From assembly GCF_029714405.1 (NCBI RefSeq), contig NZ_CP121650.1, positions 5,213,001-5,277,000 of the forward strand: a stretch of DNA of 64,000 nucleotides. The letters are read 5' to 3'. Source of the stretch: Bradyrhizobium sp. CB82. GTDB taxonomy: Bacteria; Pseudomonadota; Alphaproteobacteria; Rhizobiales; Xanthobacteraceae. This document shows, piece by piece, positions 53,335-61,304 of this stretch (positions within the stretch are counted from its first letter, which is position 1; each line of letters opens with the position of its first letter). The position numbers and the translations under genes were made by a program. The notes under the pieces were generated by a model. That model saw only the letters and a program-made list of their open reading frames with translations, did no database searches and had not been told where the DNA came from.

Positions 53335-53553
53335 ATGGCGAATGGTCAGGTTGTGCTGGTGACAACTGAGCCTTTGGGCGGCGGCGCGCCCGTCCGCTCG
53401 GTTTTCTTTGTGGCCGAAGGAGATCCGGCGAAGGCCACCTCAATCATCGCCGCCATGATGGCCCCGAATGAGCGGGTCGAAGCATATGGACCGCTTCCGG
53501 AGGTCGCTGTTAAGGCGCTCGGACTGAGACCCGGCGATTTCACCCACGGCTGA
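53335..53553 (+). CDS. Hypothetical 72-residue protein
   Basis: ATG at 53335 is preceded by two purine-rich stretches (GGAGGT and AGGAG), the latter 5 bases upstream. The product is soluble and mixed alpha/beta: MANGQVVLVTTEPL, VRSVFFVAEGDPAKATSIIA, ERVEAYGPLPEVAVKAL and a terminal LRPGDFTHG. No family is recognised. It is divergent from the E1alpha gene with about 180 bases between them, so the two may share a regulatory region. Confidence 0.7.
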   Translation: MANGQVVLVTTEPLGGGAPVRSVFFVAEGDPAKATSIIAAMMAPNERVEAYGPLPEVAVKALGLRPGDFTHG

Positions 53554-53662
53554 CGCCCAGTCATCGCCACGGATCGCCGCCTCGATAGCGATTCCAATGA
53601 TCGCTCAACCCATCCCGCCCGCTCATCAAACGGCGCATGCCTTCTCCGCCGCACTTTGCGCG

Positions 53663-54436
53663 TTACGCCGTCGCCCGCTGCCGTGCCAAGAGCGCCTCGC
53701 CGAACGCCTGAAAGATCTTACGGTTGATCGGATTGCGCTGCGGGTCGTATTCGGCGTGCCATTGCACGCCGAGCGCAAAGGCCGGTGCTTCGGCGATACG
53801 GATCGCCTCGATGGTGCCGTCCTCGGCGACGCCTTCGATCAGGACGCGCTTGCCCGGCTCCAGAATGCCCTGACCGTGCAGCGAATTGACCTTGATCTTC
53901 TCGCAGCCGAGAATTTTGGCGAAGGCGCCGCCCGGGGTGAGATCGACCTCGTGGCGGTCAGCGAACACGACGGTGGGATCAGGATGGATCTCACCGTTCT
54001 CAAGCCTTGGCATGCGGTGGTTCATGCGGCCGGGCAATTCGCGGATCTCGGGGTGCAGCGAGCCGCCGAAGGCGACGTTCATCTCCTGAAGGCCGCGGCA
54101 AATGCCGAACAGCGGGATGCCGCGGGCGACGCAGGCGAGCGAGAGCGCCAGCGCGACCTCGTCGCGATGGATGTCGTAGGGCTCATGCTTCTGGCACGGA
54201 TCGACGTTGAAGCGCGTGGGGTGGACGTTGGCACGGGCGCCGGTGAGCACGATGCCATCGACGCAATCGAGCAGCGCACCGATATCGGTGATGTCGGGCG
54301 AACCCGCAAACATCAGCGGCAAGCCGCCGGAGACCTCGGCCACGGCGCGCAAGTTTCGCTCGCCGACCATCTGGACCTGAAATCGATTTTCGACGCGATG
54401 GGAATTCCCGATCACGCCGACGACCGGCTTTTTCAT
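53663..54436 (-). CDS. Gamma-glutamyl-gamma-aminobutyrate hydrolase-like (class I glutamine amidotransferase)
   Basis: 257 residues. The nucleophile Cys is in FGICRGLQEMNVAFGGSL (near residue 114), the catalytic His in GVQWHAEYD (near residue 226) and the Glu two residues after. This is the PuuD/peptidase C26 family, which splits glutamyl-amide bonds in putrescine breakdown; no other puu genes are in the window, so the true substrate is open. Transcribed alone. Confidence 0.88.
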   Translation of the reverse strand: MKKPVVGVIGNSHRVENRFQVQMVGERNLRAVAEVSGGLPLMFAGSPDITDIGALLDCVDGIVLTGARANVHPTRFNVDPCQKHEPYDIHRDEVALALSLACVARGIPLFGICRGLQEMNVAFGGSLHPEIRELPGRMNHRMPRLENGEIHPDPTVVFADRHEVDLTPGGAFAKILGCEKIKVNSLHGQGILEPGKRVLIEGVAEDGTIEAIRIAEAPAFALGVQWHAEYDPQRNPINRKIFQAFGEALLARQRATA

Positions 54437-54755
54437 CTCCCGTTCCGACCTCCCCGCCGAGAAGATTCTCCAAACATGCCCATCGGATGGAACATTTTCA
54501 ACCGAAGGGATCGCGGGACGGCAATGCTATTTTCGCCTGAATGCCCACTGGACGCGCAATTGAGGCTCCAACCGCCCCGATCCGTGCCGCGGGCCGAGCC
54601 TTGGCGGCTCGAGGGGACCGTTCGCAGGGCCCAGCCATGGTCCTGGACGCGTCAAACCGGCAAGCGGGTACGAACCGGCAAGCGGGTACCGGCTTGATCC
54701 GCGGTGGGATTTCGCGAAAGAGTGCCGTGCACGCAGTCCGCGCAAAGGAAACCAT
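54437..54755. other. Intergenic region with an 18-base tandem duplication
   Basis: About 320 bases between divergent genes. It holds a perfect tandem repeat at 54655-54690 (listed) and presumably two promoters. The open frames here are not convincing. Confidence 0.4.
54655..54690 (+). repeat. Two-copy tandem repeat of 18 bases
   Basis: AACCGGCAAGCGGGTACG followed by the same 18 bases with C as the last base. It lies about 65 bases before the AI-2E transporter gene, a position where it could act as an operator or be a slippage product. Confidence 0.85.
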
Positions 54756-55886
54756 GTGACGATGCCCGCAGATGAACGATCCCGGACCCGTAACGATCTG
54801 GCCTGGGCGATCGCGGTCGGCGGCATCGGTATCGTGCTGTTTGCAGCAGTCATGGTCTTCACATGGTATTTCGCCGCAACGCTGCTCTTGATCTTCACGG
54901 GCATGCTGCTCGGCGTCGGTCTCAACGCGCTGACCAACGCGCTCGGACGCCATGTCGGCCTGCCGCATCCGTTCCGGCTTGGGATCGTCTGCATCGTGCT
55001 CGCGGTGATGCTCGCGGGCGTGGCCTATCTTGGCGGCGCGACCATCGCCGAGCAGGCCTCGGCGCTCAGCAATACCATCAAGGCGCAGCTCGTCACCGTC
55101 AAAGCCTTCCTCGAGAGCCATGGCATCGACACCAGCTTCTTCGACATCGGCAACGCTCCCTCCGCGAACGCGACGCCGTCCGGCTCGGAAACGGCGCCAA
55201 GCGCGTCAACCCCGCACCCCGGCCTTCCCGGTGCCGGTGCGCTGGCCTCCAGCGGCGGTGCAATCGTGAGCCAGACCCTCAAGCTGCTGCTCGGCACGAT
55301 CAGCGCCGTCGGCAACTTCTTCATCGTGCTGTTCTTAGGGTTGGCCTTCGCGGCGCAGCCCAGCGTCTATCACGATGGGCTTCTGTTCATCGCACCGGCC
55401 AGGCATCGCCCGCTTGCCACCGTCCTCATCGACCGCATCAGCGAGACGCTGGAGCGCTGGCTGATCGCGCAGATCATCGTCATGGTTGCGGTCGGCGTGG
55501 TGACCTGGATCGGGCTTGCCATCATCGGCATCCCCGGCTCGTTCATCCTGGGGATTCAGGCGGGTCTGCTCGCCTTCATCCCGACCGTCGGCGCCATCAT
55601 CGCCGGCGTGATCGTGGTGCTGGCGAGCATCGCGTCAGGCTGGGTCGCCGCGCTCTCCGCCCTGATCCTGTTTCTCGGCGTCCACGCGATGGAGAGCTAT
55701 GTGCTGACGCCGATCCTGCAGCGACAGGCGCTCGACATTCCACCGGCCACGCTGTTCGCGTTCCAGATCCTGCTCGGCGTCGTCTTCGGCATCTGGGGCC
55801 TGGCGCTGGCGCTCCCGCTGGTCGCCATCGCCAAGGTCTTGCTCGATCATTTCAAGAGCTACGACGCGCCGGCCGCGGCGGCGTGA
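54756..55886 (+). CDS. AI-2E family transporter (YdiK/PerM-like)
   Basis: 376 residues; starts possible at GTG 54756 or ATG 54762, with the ribosome-binding AAAGGAAA favouring the GTG. About eight membrane spans; two near the N-terminus, a periplasmic region of about 80 residues rich in Ser, Pro and Ala (SANATPSGSETAPSASTPHP), then spans including LAFIPTVGAIIAGVIVVLAS. The family exports or imports small molecules; autoinducer-2 transport is shown only for some members. Confidence 0.88.
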   Translation: MTMPADERSRTRNDLAWAIAVGGIGIVLFAAVMVFTWYFAATLLLIFTGMLLGVGLNALTNALGRHVGLPHPFRLGIVCIVLAVMLAGVAYLGGATIAEQASALSNTIKAQLVTVKAFLESHGIDTSFFDIGNAPSANATPSGSETAPSASTPHPGLPGAGALASSGGAIVSQTLKLLLGTISAVGNFFIVLFLGLAFAAQPSVYHDGLLFIAPARHRPLATVLIDRISETLERWLIAQIIVMVAVGVVTWIGLAIIGIPGSFILGIQAGLLAFIPTVGAIIAGVIVVLASIASGWVAALSALILFLGVHAMESYVLTPILQRQALDIPPATLFAFQILLGVVFGIWGLALALPLVAIAKVLLDHFKSYDAPAAAA

Positions 55887-55892
55887 GGCAGC

Positions 55893-56192
55893 TCAGGCCG
55901 TCGTCACCACCGTATTGGTATGCTCGACCTCGGGCGGTGCGGCAAAATACTGACCGACGAGGCCGCGCCATTCGGTGAAATTCTCCGAGCCGCGGAAGTC
56001 GACGGTGTGGTTCTCCAGCGTCTCCCACTTCACCATCAACCGGTAGCGCTGCGGCTTCTCGATCGACTTGTGCAGTTCGAAGCCGTGAAAGCCCTTGGAG
56101 CGGCCGAACGCGGCCTTGGCCTTGGCCACCGCCGCCTCGAAATCCTTCTCGGTGCCCGGCTTGACGTCGATTTGCGCGATCTCGGTAATCAT
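55893..56192 (-). CDS. Antibiotic biosynthesis monooxygenase (ABM) domain protein
   Basis: 99 residues from the ATG at 56192 (MITEIAQIDVKPGTEKDFEA); the frame is open upstream but that part is intergenic. A ferredoxin-like dimeric alpha/beta barrel: EAAVAKAKAAFGRSKGFHGF, RYRLMVKWETLENHTVDF, and FTEWRGLVGQYF. Family members include heme-degrading and small monooxygenases, but many are uncharacterised. It converges with the AI-2E transporter gene. Confidence 0.82.
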   Translation of the reverse strand: MITEIAQIDVKPGTEKDFEAAVAKAKAAFGRSKGFHGFELHKSIEKPQRYRLMVKWETLENHTVDFRGSENFTEWRGLVGQYFAAPPEVEHTNTVVTTA

Positions 56193-56292
56193 TGTTTCCA
56201 CCCCTTCTTGTTGACAGGCGTATCTAGCGCAGCCCGCCAAAAAGAAAAAGCCGCCGATCCGGCGCCCTGGTCGATCAAGAGGCCCGGCTCTC

Positions 56293-56529
56293 TCAACCGA
56301 GCAACAAGACCGCAGCTGCAACCGTTGCCGCGCAAGCCGCAAAGAGGATCAGGGACCAGAGACCACGGTTCTGCGCGTAGCGCCCCTGGGCACGGCGCTC
56401 GGTGATCAGCGCCATCTCATATTCATCCGACGTCGAGAAGATGCAGGCGAAGCCGCCGCGCGCGGATGCCGCGGCCGCTTCGAGCGACACCAGAGCGGCT
56501 TGCGAGGTCTGTTGGCGGATCGACTCCAT
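56293..56529 (-). CDS. Small tail-anchored membrane protein, unknown
   Basis: 78 residues from the ATG at 56529 (MESIRQQTSQ), with an alternative at 56535. A helical N-terminal half (LVSLEAAAASARGGFACIF) is followed by a charged linker (ERRAQGRYAQNRG) and one C-terminal span (LWSLILFAACAATVAAAVLL). No family is recognised. It sits 59 bases after the diguanylate cyclase gene on the same strand, so it might share its transcript. Confidence 0.6.
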   Translation of the reverse strand: MESIRQQTSQAALVSLEAAAASARGGFACIFSTSDEYEMALITERRAQGRYAQNRGLWSLILFAACAATVAAAVLLLG

Positions 56530-56588
56530 CACCACGATGGTAGGGCGCTGATGGTAAACACCGCCTTACCGGTGGGCCCTGTCGCAAC

Positions 56589-57803
56589 CTACGCCGTCAC
56601 AGCCCGCGGCACCGGCGGCCGCGCGGCAGTCTGGCGGCGCCAGTTCTCCAGCGACAGCGGCAGCTCTTCAGCGGCCTCGACGCGATTGCGGCCGCCGCGC
56701 TTGGCCTGATAGAGCGCGGTGTCGGCGGCGGCCAGCAGCACCTCGAGCTCGGTGCCGGCCGGACCACCGGCAACCCCGATGCTGACGGTGGTGTCCACCG
56801 GGCCCTCCTCGACGACGATGCCCGAAGTCTCGAACGCCTCGCGCACGCGCTCGGCGACCAGCACGCCCTCCTCCAGCGAGCACGGCAACAGCGCCGCGAA
56901 CTCCTCGCCGCCGATCCGGCCCGACAGGTCGGAGATGCGCAGATTGGTGGTCACGACGGTCGAGAACAGCTTGAGCATCTCGTCGCCCGCCGGATGGCCG
57001 AAGCGGTCGTTGATCGACTTGAAGTGGTCGATGTCGAAGATCATGACGGTCACGGGCCGCCCTGCCTTGGCCTCGCGCTCGATGACGCGCGAGCAGGCTT
57101 CCGCAAAGCCGCGCCGGTTGAACATTCCGGTCAGCGGATCCATCGATGCAGCGGTCTTGTGCGCAGTCACCGTGCGCTCGGACACCAGCATGAAGATCAC
57201 GAACACGGTGCCGACGGCGTAGAGGATGAGCTCGACCGCAAACACGGTGACCCAGATGCTGGTGGAGAACTGCGGATCGTTCGGCCGCAGCAAGCTGCCG
57301 ATCAGGACCGGCATCATCAGCACGCACCCATGCATGATCGGCACGGCGAAGACTGGCCAGCCTCGTTGCAGGCTCTTGCGCCGCTCGGACCAGAGCTCGC
57401 CCGCGGTCAACGCTGCGTAGCCCGAGACGATGCCGGCGCCGATCAACATGCGCAGCGTCGCGGCGGCCGGATCGAGCAGCGTCACCGCCGCAGCCCAGCC
57501 GAACGCACCGAAGAGAAGTCCGGGCCAGTTCGGCTTGCGGCCGTGGAAGATGCGTGCGGCGTTCCAGACCATGCCGCAGGCGATGAAGCCGACGGCGTTC
57601 AGCGCGAGATAGAGCTGCGCGCCGAGCTTGTCACCGGCGGCCGTCCAGAGCGCGACTGAGGCCGCGCCGAAGAGATAGGCGGTGCCCCACCATTTCAGCG
57701 CCGGGCTTTTCTCCTGCGTGCCGAAGAACACCATCATGGCGCCGAGCAGTGCGGCGACCATGGTGGCAACCAGATATAGCGTGATGCTATCGAGCGACAT
57801 CAT
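56589..57803 (-). CDS. Membrane-bound diguanylate cyclase (GGDEF)
   Basis: 404 residues from the ATG at 57803, 6 bases after GGGGG. The first 200 residues have about seven membrane spans and no obvious sensor pocket. The GGDEF domain (about 235-390) has the active motif GGEEF within SGRIGGEEFAALLP, the metal and nucleotide-binding FDIDHFKSINDRFGHPAGD, and an RISD inhibitory site five residues before GGEEF, so product inhibition by c-di-GMP is likely. No EAL domain is present. Confidence 0.93.
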   Translation of the reverse strand: MMSLDSITLYLVATMVAALLGAMMVFFGTQEKSPALKWWGTAYLFGAASVALWTAAGDKLGAQLYLALNAVGFIACGMVWNAARIFHGRKPNWPGLLFGAFGWAAAVTLLDPAAATLRMLIGAGIVSGYAALTAGELWSERRKSLQRGWPVFAVPIMHGCVLMMPVLIGSLLRPNDPQFSTSIWVTVFAVELILYAVGTVFVIFMLVSERTVTAHKTAASMDPLTGMFNRRGFAEACSRVIEREAKAGRPVTVMIFDIDHFKSINDRFGHPAGDEMLKLFSTVVTTNLRISDLSGRIGGEEFAALLPCSLEEGVLVAERVREAFETSGIVVEEGPVDTTVSIGVAGGPAGTELEVLLAAADTALYQAKRGGRNRVEAAEELPLSLENWRRQTAARPPVPRAVTA

Positions 57804-57949
57804 GTCAGCCCCCTTTGAAACCAAGCCGTTACGCGATCAGCCCGATCGCGCGTCCTTCCGATTGCGACGCTAGGTCCCGCGAGTTCCATTCAGGTTTTCA
57901 TGCGGACGCAACTTTTCGGAAAAACACCGGCTCAATTTGCATACAAACG

Positions 57950-57984
57950 AGCAACAAAAAGGGCGCTGAAATCAGCGCCCTTTT
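57950..57984 (-). terminator. Rho-independent terminator of rplM-rpsI
   Basis: Perfect stem AAAAGGGCGCTGA/TCAGCGCCCTTTT (57957-57969 and 57972-57984). On the minus strand the stem ends in CCCTTTTTGTTG. It lies 45 bases after the rpsI stop. Confidence 0.92.
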
Positions 57985-58028
57985 GCATTTCATTGAAGCC
58001 GCTTTCGCGACGAATTTTACCGAAGCGG

Positions 58029-58505
58029 TTAGCGCTTGGAGAATTGGAAGGACCGGCGGGCCTTCGCCTTACCGTACTTCTTGCGCTCGACCACGCGGGA
58101 GTCGCGGGTCAGGAAGCCGCCCTTCTTGAGCACGCCGCGCAGCTCCGGCTCGAAATGCGTCAGCGCCTTCGAGATGCCGTGGCGGACGGCGCCGGCCTGA
58201 CCGGAGAGACCGCCGCCGGCGACGGTGCAGATCACGTCGTACTGGCCATTGCGTTGCGCAGCGACCAGCGGCTGCTGGATCATCATGCGCAGCACGGGGC
58301 GGGCGAAATAGACCTCGACCTCGCGCGAGTTGACCATGATCTTGCCGGCGCCCGGCTTGATCCACACGCGGGCGACCGCGTCCTTGCGCTTGCCGGTGGC
58401 ATAGGCGCGGTTGAGCTTGTCGACCTTCTTCTCGTGCTTGGGCGCCTCGGGCGCGGCCGTCTTGAGCTGCGCGAGCTGGTCGAGCGACTGGATGGTTTCG
58501 GCCAT
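58029..58505 (-). CDS. rpsI: 30S ribosomal protein S9
   Basis: 158 residues. The core has [20 protein letters not shown] and ends with the basic tail [11 protein letters not shown] that reaches the P-site tRNA. The N-terminal extension of about 30 residues ([20 protein letters not shown]) is usual in alphaproteobacteria. One base separates it from rplM. Confidence 0.98.
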   Translation of the reverse strand: MAETIQSLDQLAQLKTAAPEAPKHEKKVDKLNRAYATGKRKDAVARVWIKPGAGKIMVNSREVEVYFARPVLRMMIQQPLVAAQRNGQYDVICTVAGGGLSGQAGAVRHGISKALTHFEPELRGVLKKGGFLTRDSRVVERKKYGKAKARRSFQFSKR

Positions 58506-58506
58506 G

Positions 58507-58971
58507 TTATGCGGCCCTCGTGTTCTTGCGGTTCAACTTGGCGATGTCGAGCTTCTCGGGGCTCTGCGCCTCGTGCGGATGATCGGCGCCGCCATAGACT
58601 CGGAGGTTGCCCATCTGGACGCGACCGAGCGGACCGCGGGGGATCATGCGCTCGACGGCCTTCTCGAGCACGCGCTCGGGATGACGGCCCTCGAGGATCT
58701 GGCGCGCGGTGCGCTCCTTGACGTGGCCGACATAGCCGGTGTGCTTGTAATAGGTCTTCTGCTCACGCTTGCGGCCGGTCAGGACCGCGTGCGCAGCATT
58801 GATGATGATGACGTTGTCGCCGCAATCAACGTGCGGGGTGTAGGTCGGGAGGTGCTTGCCGCGCAGCCGCATGGCGACGATGGTGGCGAGACGGCCGACA
58901 ACCAGACCCTTGGCGTCGATCAACACCCACTTCTTCGTCACCTCGGCGGGCTTTGCCGAAAAGGTTTTCAT
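58507..58971 (-). CDS. rplM: 50S ribosomal protein L13
   Basis: 154 residues. Motifs: [17 protein letters not shown] near the start, [34 protein letters not shown] and [18 protein letters not shown]. First gene of the rplM-rpsI operon. Confidence 0.98.
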   Translation of the reverse strand: MKTFSAKPAEVTKKWVLIDAKGLVVGRLATIVAMRLRGKHLPTYTPHVDCGDNVIIINAAHAVLTGRKREQKTYYKHTGYVGHVKERTARQILEGRHPERVLEKAVERMIPRGPLGRVQMGNLRVYGGADHPHEAQSPEKLDIAKLNRKNTRAA

Positions 58972-59059
58972 GTTTGAATTTCCGTGGACGGGGAGATGAC
59001 GGCGCGAACGACGCGCCGGTGTGCGCGGTTTCTAGAGAAGTGACGCGCGCCGGTCAATG

Positions 59060-59145
59060 CCCACCAAGAGAAATAAACTAAGTAAAATCAATTATTTAAA
59101 AATATGGTTCTATATTACCTCAGAAATGTTCAAACATTTGGAATG
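59060..59145. other. AT-rich patch upstream of rplM
   Basis: About 85 bases of clearly AT-rich sequence (for example AATTATTTAAAAATATGG) in an otherwise GC-rich region, between rplM and the thioesterase gene. It contains AAATGTTCAAACATTT, a short palindrome that overlaps the thioesterase stop. It is a likely promoter or UP-element area for the ribosomal protein operon. Confidence 0.5.
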
Positions 59146-59558
59146 GAATAGGTCGATGTGACATGGGCGATCGGGTCGGGCGAGGTGCCCGAAAGCAGGT
59201 TCACCTCTCCAACCGCCAGACGCTTGCCGAGCTTCAGAAGCCGAGCCTCCGCCAGCACGTCCTGCCCAGGCTGGCCCCTGCGCAGGAAATTGATGTTGAG
59301 ATTGGTGGTGACCGCGAGCCCGATCGGCCCGATCGCAGACAGCAGCACCACGTACATGGCAAAATCGGCGAGCGCCATCAGCGTCGGCCCCGACACGGTT
59401 CCACCCGGCCGCAGCATCCTTTCGCTATAGCGCTGGCGCAGCAGCGAGATCTGCCCGTCGGCACTTTCGATGGTGATGTCGTCGCCGCTGAAGGCCTGGG
59501 GGAATTCCCCGCGGAGAAACTGCTCGAGCTCCGTCACGCTCATTTTCGCCAGCGCCAT
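59130..59558 (-). CDS. PaaI-family (hotdog) thioesterase
   Basis: 142 residues from the ATG at 59558 (MALAKMSVTEL), 6 bases after GAGGGG; 59570 is a less likely start. Hotdog fold with the family segment RPGGTVSGPTLMALADFAMYV (near residue 55) and NLNINFLRRGQPGQDVLAEA. It hydrolyses acyl-CoA thioesters of unknown chain. It is divergent from the enoyl-CoA hydratase gene, which may mark a shared role in acyl-CoA metabolism. Confidence 0.85.
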   Translation of the reverse strand: MALAKMSVTELEQFLRGEFPQAFSGDDITIESADGQISLLRQRYSERMLRPGGTVSGPTLMALADFAMYVVLLSAIGPIGLAVTTNLNINFLRRGQPGQDVLAEARLLKLGKRLAVGEVNLLSGTSPDPIAHVTSTYSIPNV

Positions 59559-59642
59559 GCCACCCCTCACCCTCGATTCACGTTGCCTGTTACATTAAGT
59601 TATCTGCGTCATCCAACTGCAATATCCCAAGCGGAATCTTCA

Positions 59643-60467
59643 ATGTCCGTCCAGCGCGCCCGCACCCCCTCCCCGGAACCGCCGATCCTGCTGCGGGAGA
59701 TCTTCGGCACCGTCGCCGTGCTCACGCTGAACCGACCGGCCGCACGCAACAGCCTGTCGGAGGCGATGATTGGCCAGCTGCATGCGAGCTTCAACGCGAT
59801 TGCCGAGGACAAGCGCATCCGCGCCGCTGTCATCGCCGCCAACGGGCCGGCCTTTTCCGCCGGCCACGACCTGAAGGAATTGACTGCGCGCCGCAGCGAT
59901 CCCGATCGCGGCCGCGCCTATTTCGCAGAGATCATGAATGCCTGCAGCGCGATGATGCAGGCGATCGTGCGTCTGCCCAAGCCCGTGGTCGCTGCCGTCC
60001 AGGGGATTGCGACCGCCGCCGGCTGCCAGCTCGTCGCAAGCTGCGATCTTGCGATCGCATCGGAAGCTGCGAGCTTCGCCACGCCCGGCGTCGACATCGG
60101 CCTGTTCTGCTCGACGCCGATGGTCGCGCTGTCGCGCAACGTGCCGCGCAAGCAGGCGATGGAAATGCTGCTCACCGGCGAGCCGATCCCGGCTCAGCGT
60201 GCGCGAGAGATCGGCCTCGTCAACCGCGTTGTCGCAGCCGGCAGCGAACGCAATGCCGCGATTGCGCTCGCGGAACAGGTCGCGCTGAAATCCGCCTACA
60301 CCGTCAAGCTCGGCAAGGAGGCCTTCTACCGCCAGGCCGAGATGAGCCTTGCGGATGCCTATCGCTATGCGGCCGAGGTGATGACCGAGAACATGATGGC
60401 GCGCGATGCCGAGGAAGGCATCAAGGCCTTCATCGAGAAGCGCACGCCGACATGGGAAGATAAGTGA
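59643..60467 (+). CDS. Enoyl-CoA hydratase/isomerase family protein
   Basis: 274 residues from the ATG at 59643; the open frame before it covers the opposite-strand thioesterase. Crotonase fold: NRPAARNSLSEAM, the oxyanion-hole segments ANGPAFSAGHDLKEL and VQGIATAAGCQLVASCDLAI. The usual second Glu of hydratases (GxxPxxG position) reads PGVDIGLFCSTPMVAL, so it may be an isomerase or another crotonase. A family 2 repeat follows 4 bases after its stop. Confidence 0.9.
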   Translation: MSVQRARTPSPEPPILLREIFGTVAVLTLNRPAARNSLSEAMIGQLHASFNAIAEDKRIRAAVIAANGPAFSAGHDLKELTARRSDPDRGRAYFAEIMNACSAMMQAIVRLPKPVVAAVQGIATAAGCQLVASCDLAIASEAASFATPGVDIGLFCSTPMVALSRNVPRKQAMEMLLTGEPIPAQRAREIGLVNRVVAAGSERNAAIALAEQVALKSAYTVKLGKEAFYRQAEMSLADAYRYAAEVMTENMMARDAEEGIKAFIEKRTPTWEDK

Positions 60468-60471
60468 CGAC

Positions 60472-60556
60472 GTCATTGCGAGCGAAGCGAAGCAATCCAG
60501 GACTCCCACCACGGTGACAGGCTGGATTGCTTCGTCGCTTCGCTCCTCGCAATGAC
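60472..60556 (+). repeat. Long palindromic repeat, family 2, copy 2
   Basis: Arms starting GTCATTGCGAGCGAAGCGAA and ending TCGCAATGAC, nearly identical to those at 33276-33359; the centre differs. It lies between the enoyl-CoA hydratase stop and the CoA-binding protein start (13 bases from the ATG), so it would be in the leader of the second gene. Confidence 0.92.
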
Positions 60557-60568
60557 AAGGAAAAAAGA

Positions 60569-61153
60569 ATGAATCACGACACCTATCCCGACAATTACAT
60601 CCGCGGCATTCTCAACAGCGTGAAGTCGATCGCGATGGTCGGCGCCTCGCCGGTCAATGTGCGGCCAAGCTATTTTGCATTCAAATATCTGGCGCAGCGA
60701 GGCTATGACATGATCCCGGTCAATCCCGGCCATGTCGGCAAGGAGCTCATCGGAAAACCCTTTGTCGCCTCGCTCGCCGACATCGGCCGTCCCGTCGACA
60801 TGATCGACATCTTCCGCAGCTCCAGCCACATCATGCCCGTGGTGGAGGAAGCCTTGAGGCTCGATCCGCTGCCGAAGGTGATCTGGATGCAGCTTGGCGC
60901 ACGCGACGATGCAGCCGCGGAGAAGGCCGAGGCCGCCGGTATCAAGGTCGTGATGAACCGCTGTCCCAAGATCGAATATGGCCGGCTGTCCTCGGAGATT
61001 TCCTGGATGGGTGTCAATTCGCGCACGCTCAGCTCCAAGCGTCCGCCCGCGCCGACGCAAGGCATGCAATTGTCGCTCAATCGCATGAGCCTCGGTGGCG
61101 GTCACACGGCGGCGGCCGATCGCGCGGCCAAGAACAAGACCGAGCAGAACTGA
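60569..61153 (+). CDS. CoA-binding domain protein (YccU-like)
   Basis: 194 residues from the ATG at 60569, after AAGGAAAAAAG; the frame open to 60527 is repeat-derived. Rossmann fold of the succinyl-CoA synthetase alpha N-domain type: SVKSIAMVGASPVNVRPSY, RGYDMIPVNPGH, PVDMIDIFRSS, and KVIWMQLGARDDAAAEKAEA. The last 60 residues are a polar tail. Precise role unknown. It is followed by the O-acetylhomoserine sulfhydrylase gene on the same strand. Confidence 0.88.
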   Translation: MNHDTYPDNYIRGILNSVKSIAMVGASPVNVRPSYFAFKYLAQRGYDMIPVNPGHVGKELIGKPFVASLADIGRPVDMIDIFRSSSHIMPVVEEALRLDPLPKVIWMQLGARDDAAAEKAEAAGIKVVMNRCPKIEYGRLSSEISWMGVNSRTLSSKRPPAPTQGMQLSLNRMSLGGGHTAAADRAAKNKTEQN

Positions 61154-61304
61154 TGCATCTGCGAAAAATTCGCTTCGCGAACGCGACAAAGCGAAGCACG
61201 GTCGTTTCGAACAAGACCGGATGTGCGCGAGTGCCTTGACGACGACCACCGCCGCGATCAGCATGCCGCGCGTTTTCAGCTGACCCAAGAACAGGACGCC
61301 ACGA

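Noticed and set aside
61154..61304. SAM riboswitch upstream of metY
   Set aside because: SAM-II elements occur before methionine genes in alphaproteobacteria, but I could not find its conserved core or pseudoknot here.
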